Shown: one piece after another, positions 63,046 to 64,000 of the stretch
How positions within the stretch are numbered: the first letter of the stretch is position 1
Layout: each line of letters opens with the position of its first letter
Source of the DNA: Luteibacter aegosomatis
GTDB lineage: Bacteria > Pseudomonadota > Gammaproteobacteria > Xanthomonadales > Rhodanobacteraceae
Assembly (NCBI RefSeq): GCF_023078455.1
Contig: NZ_CP095740.1
Span: 2,778,001-2,842,000 of the forward strand
Direction: 5' to 3'
Length of the DNA: 64,000 nucleotides
Position numbers and translations under genes: made by a program
The notes under the pieces: model-generated
What the model saw: only the letters and a program-made list of their open reading frames with translations
What the model was told of the DNA's origin: nothing
The model's database searches: none

Positions 63046-64000
63046 ATGAAGGCGTTGCTGTTAGCGATCACCGTCGTCATCACGCACGTCATGCTCCTGG
63101 CCACCGGTGCGCGTCACGGGATGGCGGTGTCCTACGCATGCTATTTCGTCATGGGCAGCCTGGCCACCGGGAGCACGTGGGTTGCCTGGCGGCGCCAGGA
63201 CGGCACGCGCGACCCTCGATGGTGGCTGCTCGTCGCGAGCATCGTCCTGTGGATGGTGGCCATGGCCCTGGCGGCGCGGCAGAGCTACGTGATGGACAAC
63301 GACAATCCCACGCCCGGCGACAGCATGTTCGCCTACGTGCTCTACGTGCTGCCCGTGCTGCTGGCGATATCGTCGGCGCCGGTGGCCGTGCGCAAGCGCT
63401 GGGCGCTCGCCATCGACCTTGTCCTCGCCCTCCTGCTGGGCGTGCTCTTCTACGCACACACCTTTTCCATCGTCTCGCTGCACGGTGCGGCCGACGTGGC
63501 GGGCGCGCTCCAGGTCGCCTGGGTGCTCGACGCGGAGAACGTCTGCCTGGCACTGGCGGCCCTGTTGCGCTTCGTGGCGACCGACAGCCCGGACGACCAT
63601 CGCTTCTTCCGCGCGGTGGCCGCCTTCTTCGTCACCTATGCCGTCGCGGGATTCACGTACAACCACTACATCGCCCTGGGCGGGCATCCCGCGTTCGGCG
63701 ATACGCCTTGGGACGCCCTGCTCGACCTGCCGTTCGCCGTGCTCGTCGCCGTGCTCGCCATGGAGCCCACGCGCCGTCACTGGCATCCGCCGGTATACCT
63801 CGTGCGTTTCGTACAGGGCGCGAGCCCCACGTTTCTCGCGATGAGCGTTCTCACCTTCGGGCTGCTGGTGATGGCCGAGCATCCCGAACTGGGCATCACG
63901 GCGGCCATCGCCGCGGTGATGGGCATCGGCCTGCGCGGCACGCTCGCCCAGGTGGACCTCGTCGACGAGGAACACCGCCAATGGCGCCTGCGCGACGAAC
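63046..64000 (+). CDS. Polytopic membrane protein, N-terminal part (right edge of window)
   Basis: At least 318 residues are visible and the frame runs off the edge. Eight or nine hydrophobic helices (about 3-21, 28-47, 60-78, 95-115, 120-143, 165-180, 190-210, 235-252, 265-300) are followed by a hydrophilic stretch V-D-E-E-H-R-Q-W-R-L-R-D-E, a typical hinge into a cytoplasmic output domain. A GGDEF domain is common after such a sensor and would suit the neighbouring c-di-GMP-linked pga operon. This is inference; no catalytic motif lies in the window. It is divergent from the DUF427/egt unit. Confidence 0.7.
   Translation, partial: MKALLLAITVVITHVMLLATGARHGMAVSYACYFVMGSLATGSTWVAWRRQDGTRDPRWWLLVASIVLWMVAMALAARQSYVMDNDNPTPGDSMFAYVLYVLPVLLAISSAPVAVRKRWALAIDLVLALLLGVLFYAHTFSIVSLHGAADVAGALQVAWVLDAENVCLALAALLRFVATDSPDDHRFFRAVAAFFVTYAVAGFTYNHYIALGGHPAFGDTPWDALLDLPFAVLVAVLAMEPTRRHWHPPVYLVRFVQGASPTFLAMSVLTFGLLVMAEHPELGITAAIAAVMGIGLRGTLAQVDLVDEEHRQWRLRDE

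Overview
The window is GC-rich, almost fully coding DNA from a Gram-negative gammaproteobacterium. The gene set (LolCD, sdhCDAB with SdhE, PhaR, kynurenine monooxygenase, a complete ccm operon, a Xanthomonadales-type MetX/serine O-succinyltransferase, cysteine dioxygenase, pgaABCD) points to Xanthomonadales, most likely the Rhodanobacteraceae (Luteibacter/Dyella-like). That placement is inferred from gene content and protein wording, not from a phylogenetic marker. No prophage, insertion sequence, integron or CRISPR array was seen. The only clearly accessory items are an MqsRA toxin-antitoxin pair, a metal-type RND operon and a giant autotransporter.

Layout. 0-2.5 kb: an ECF sigma/anti-sigma pair divergent from a membrane-anchored catalase-like peroxidase, with matching back-to-back ECF promoters between them. 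2.5-9 kb: lolCD, then a succinate dehydrogenase locus (SDHAF4-like, sdhC, sdhD, sdhA, sdhB, sdhE, ygfX-like), all on the minus strand and interrupted by a 38-bp-arm palindrome. 9-13 kb: ygfZ, a SleB-like hydrolase, two glycine-zipper lipoproteins, a TatD DNase. 13-17.8 kb: marR plus a three-gene EmrAB/outer-membrane efflux operon with a palindromic operator. 17.9-26.3 kb: phaR, kmo and ccmABCDEFGHI, tightly overlapped. 26.4-29 kb: MetX/SST, cysteine dioxygenase, tRNA-Leu(CAA), a thymidylate kinase-like gene. 29-34.5 kb: LysE exporter, a TetR/SDR pair, a membrane-bound formylglycine-generating-enzyme-like protein, RNase D. 34.5-41.3 kb: a small membrane protein/Xre pair, then a CopL-like protein and czcCBA-type efflux, then tRNA-Ala(CGC). 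41.4-43.6 kb: an alpha/beta hydrolase and mqsRA. 44-53.3 kb: one 3,097-residue autotransporter with an internal 1,395-bp super-repeat. 53.7-60.2 kb: a small membrane protein divergent from pgaABCD, which sits behind a candidate sigma-54 promoter. 60.2-62.8 kb: a DUF427 gene followed by a single-polypeptide EgtB-EgtD ergothioneine enzyme. 63 kb to the end: a truncated membrane sensor-like protein.

Functional themes. The left half supplies aerobic respiration (Sdh complex with two assembly factors, cytochrome c maturation) and oxidative-stress defence (catalase regulon). The right half is about surface attachment (autotransporter adhesin, poly-N-acetylglucosamine export), metal efflux and thiol chemistry (ergothioneine). 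The most unusual items are the EgtB-EgtD fusion, the mirrored ECF promoters, the pga sigma-54 signal, the super-repeated adhesin and the REP-like palindrome family.
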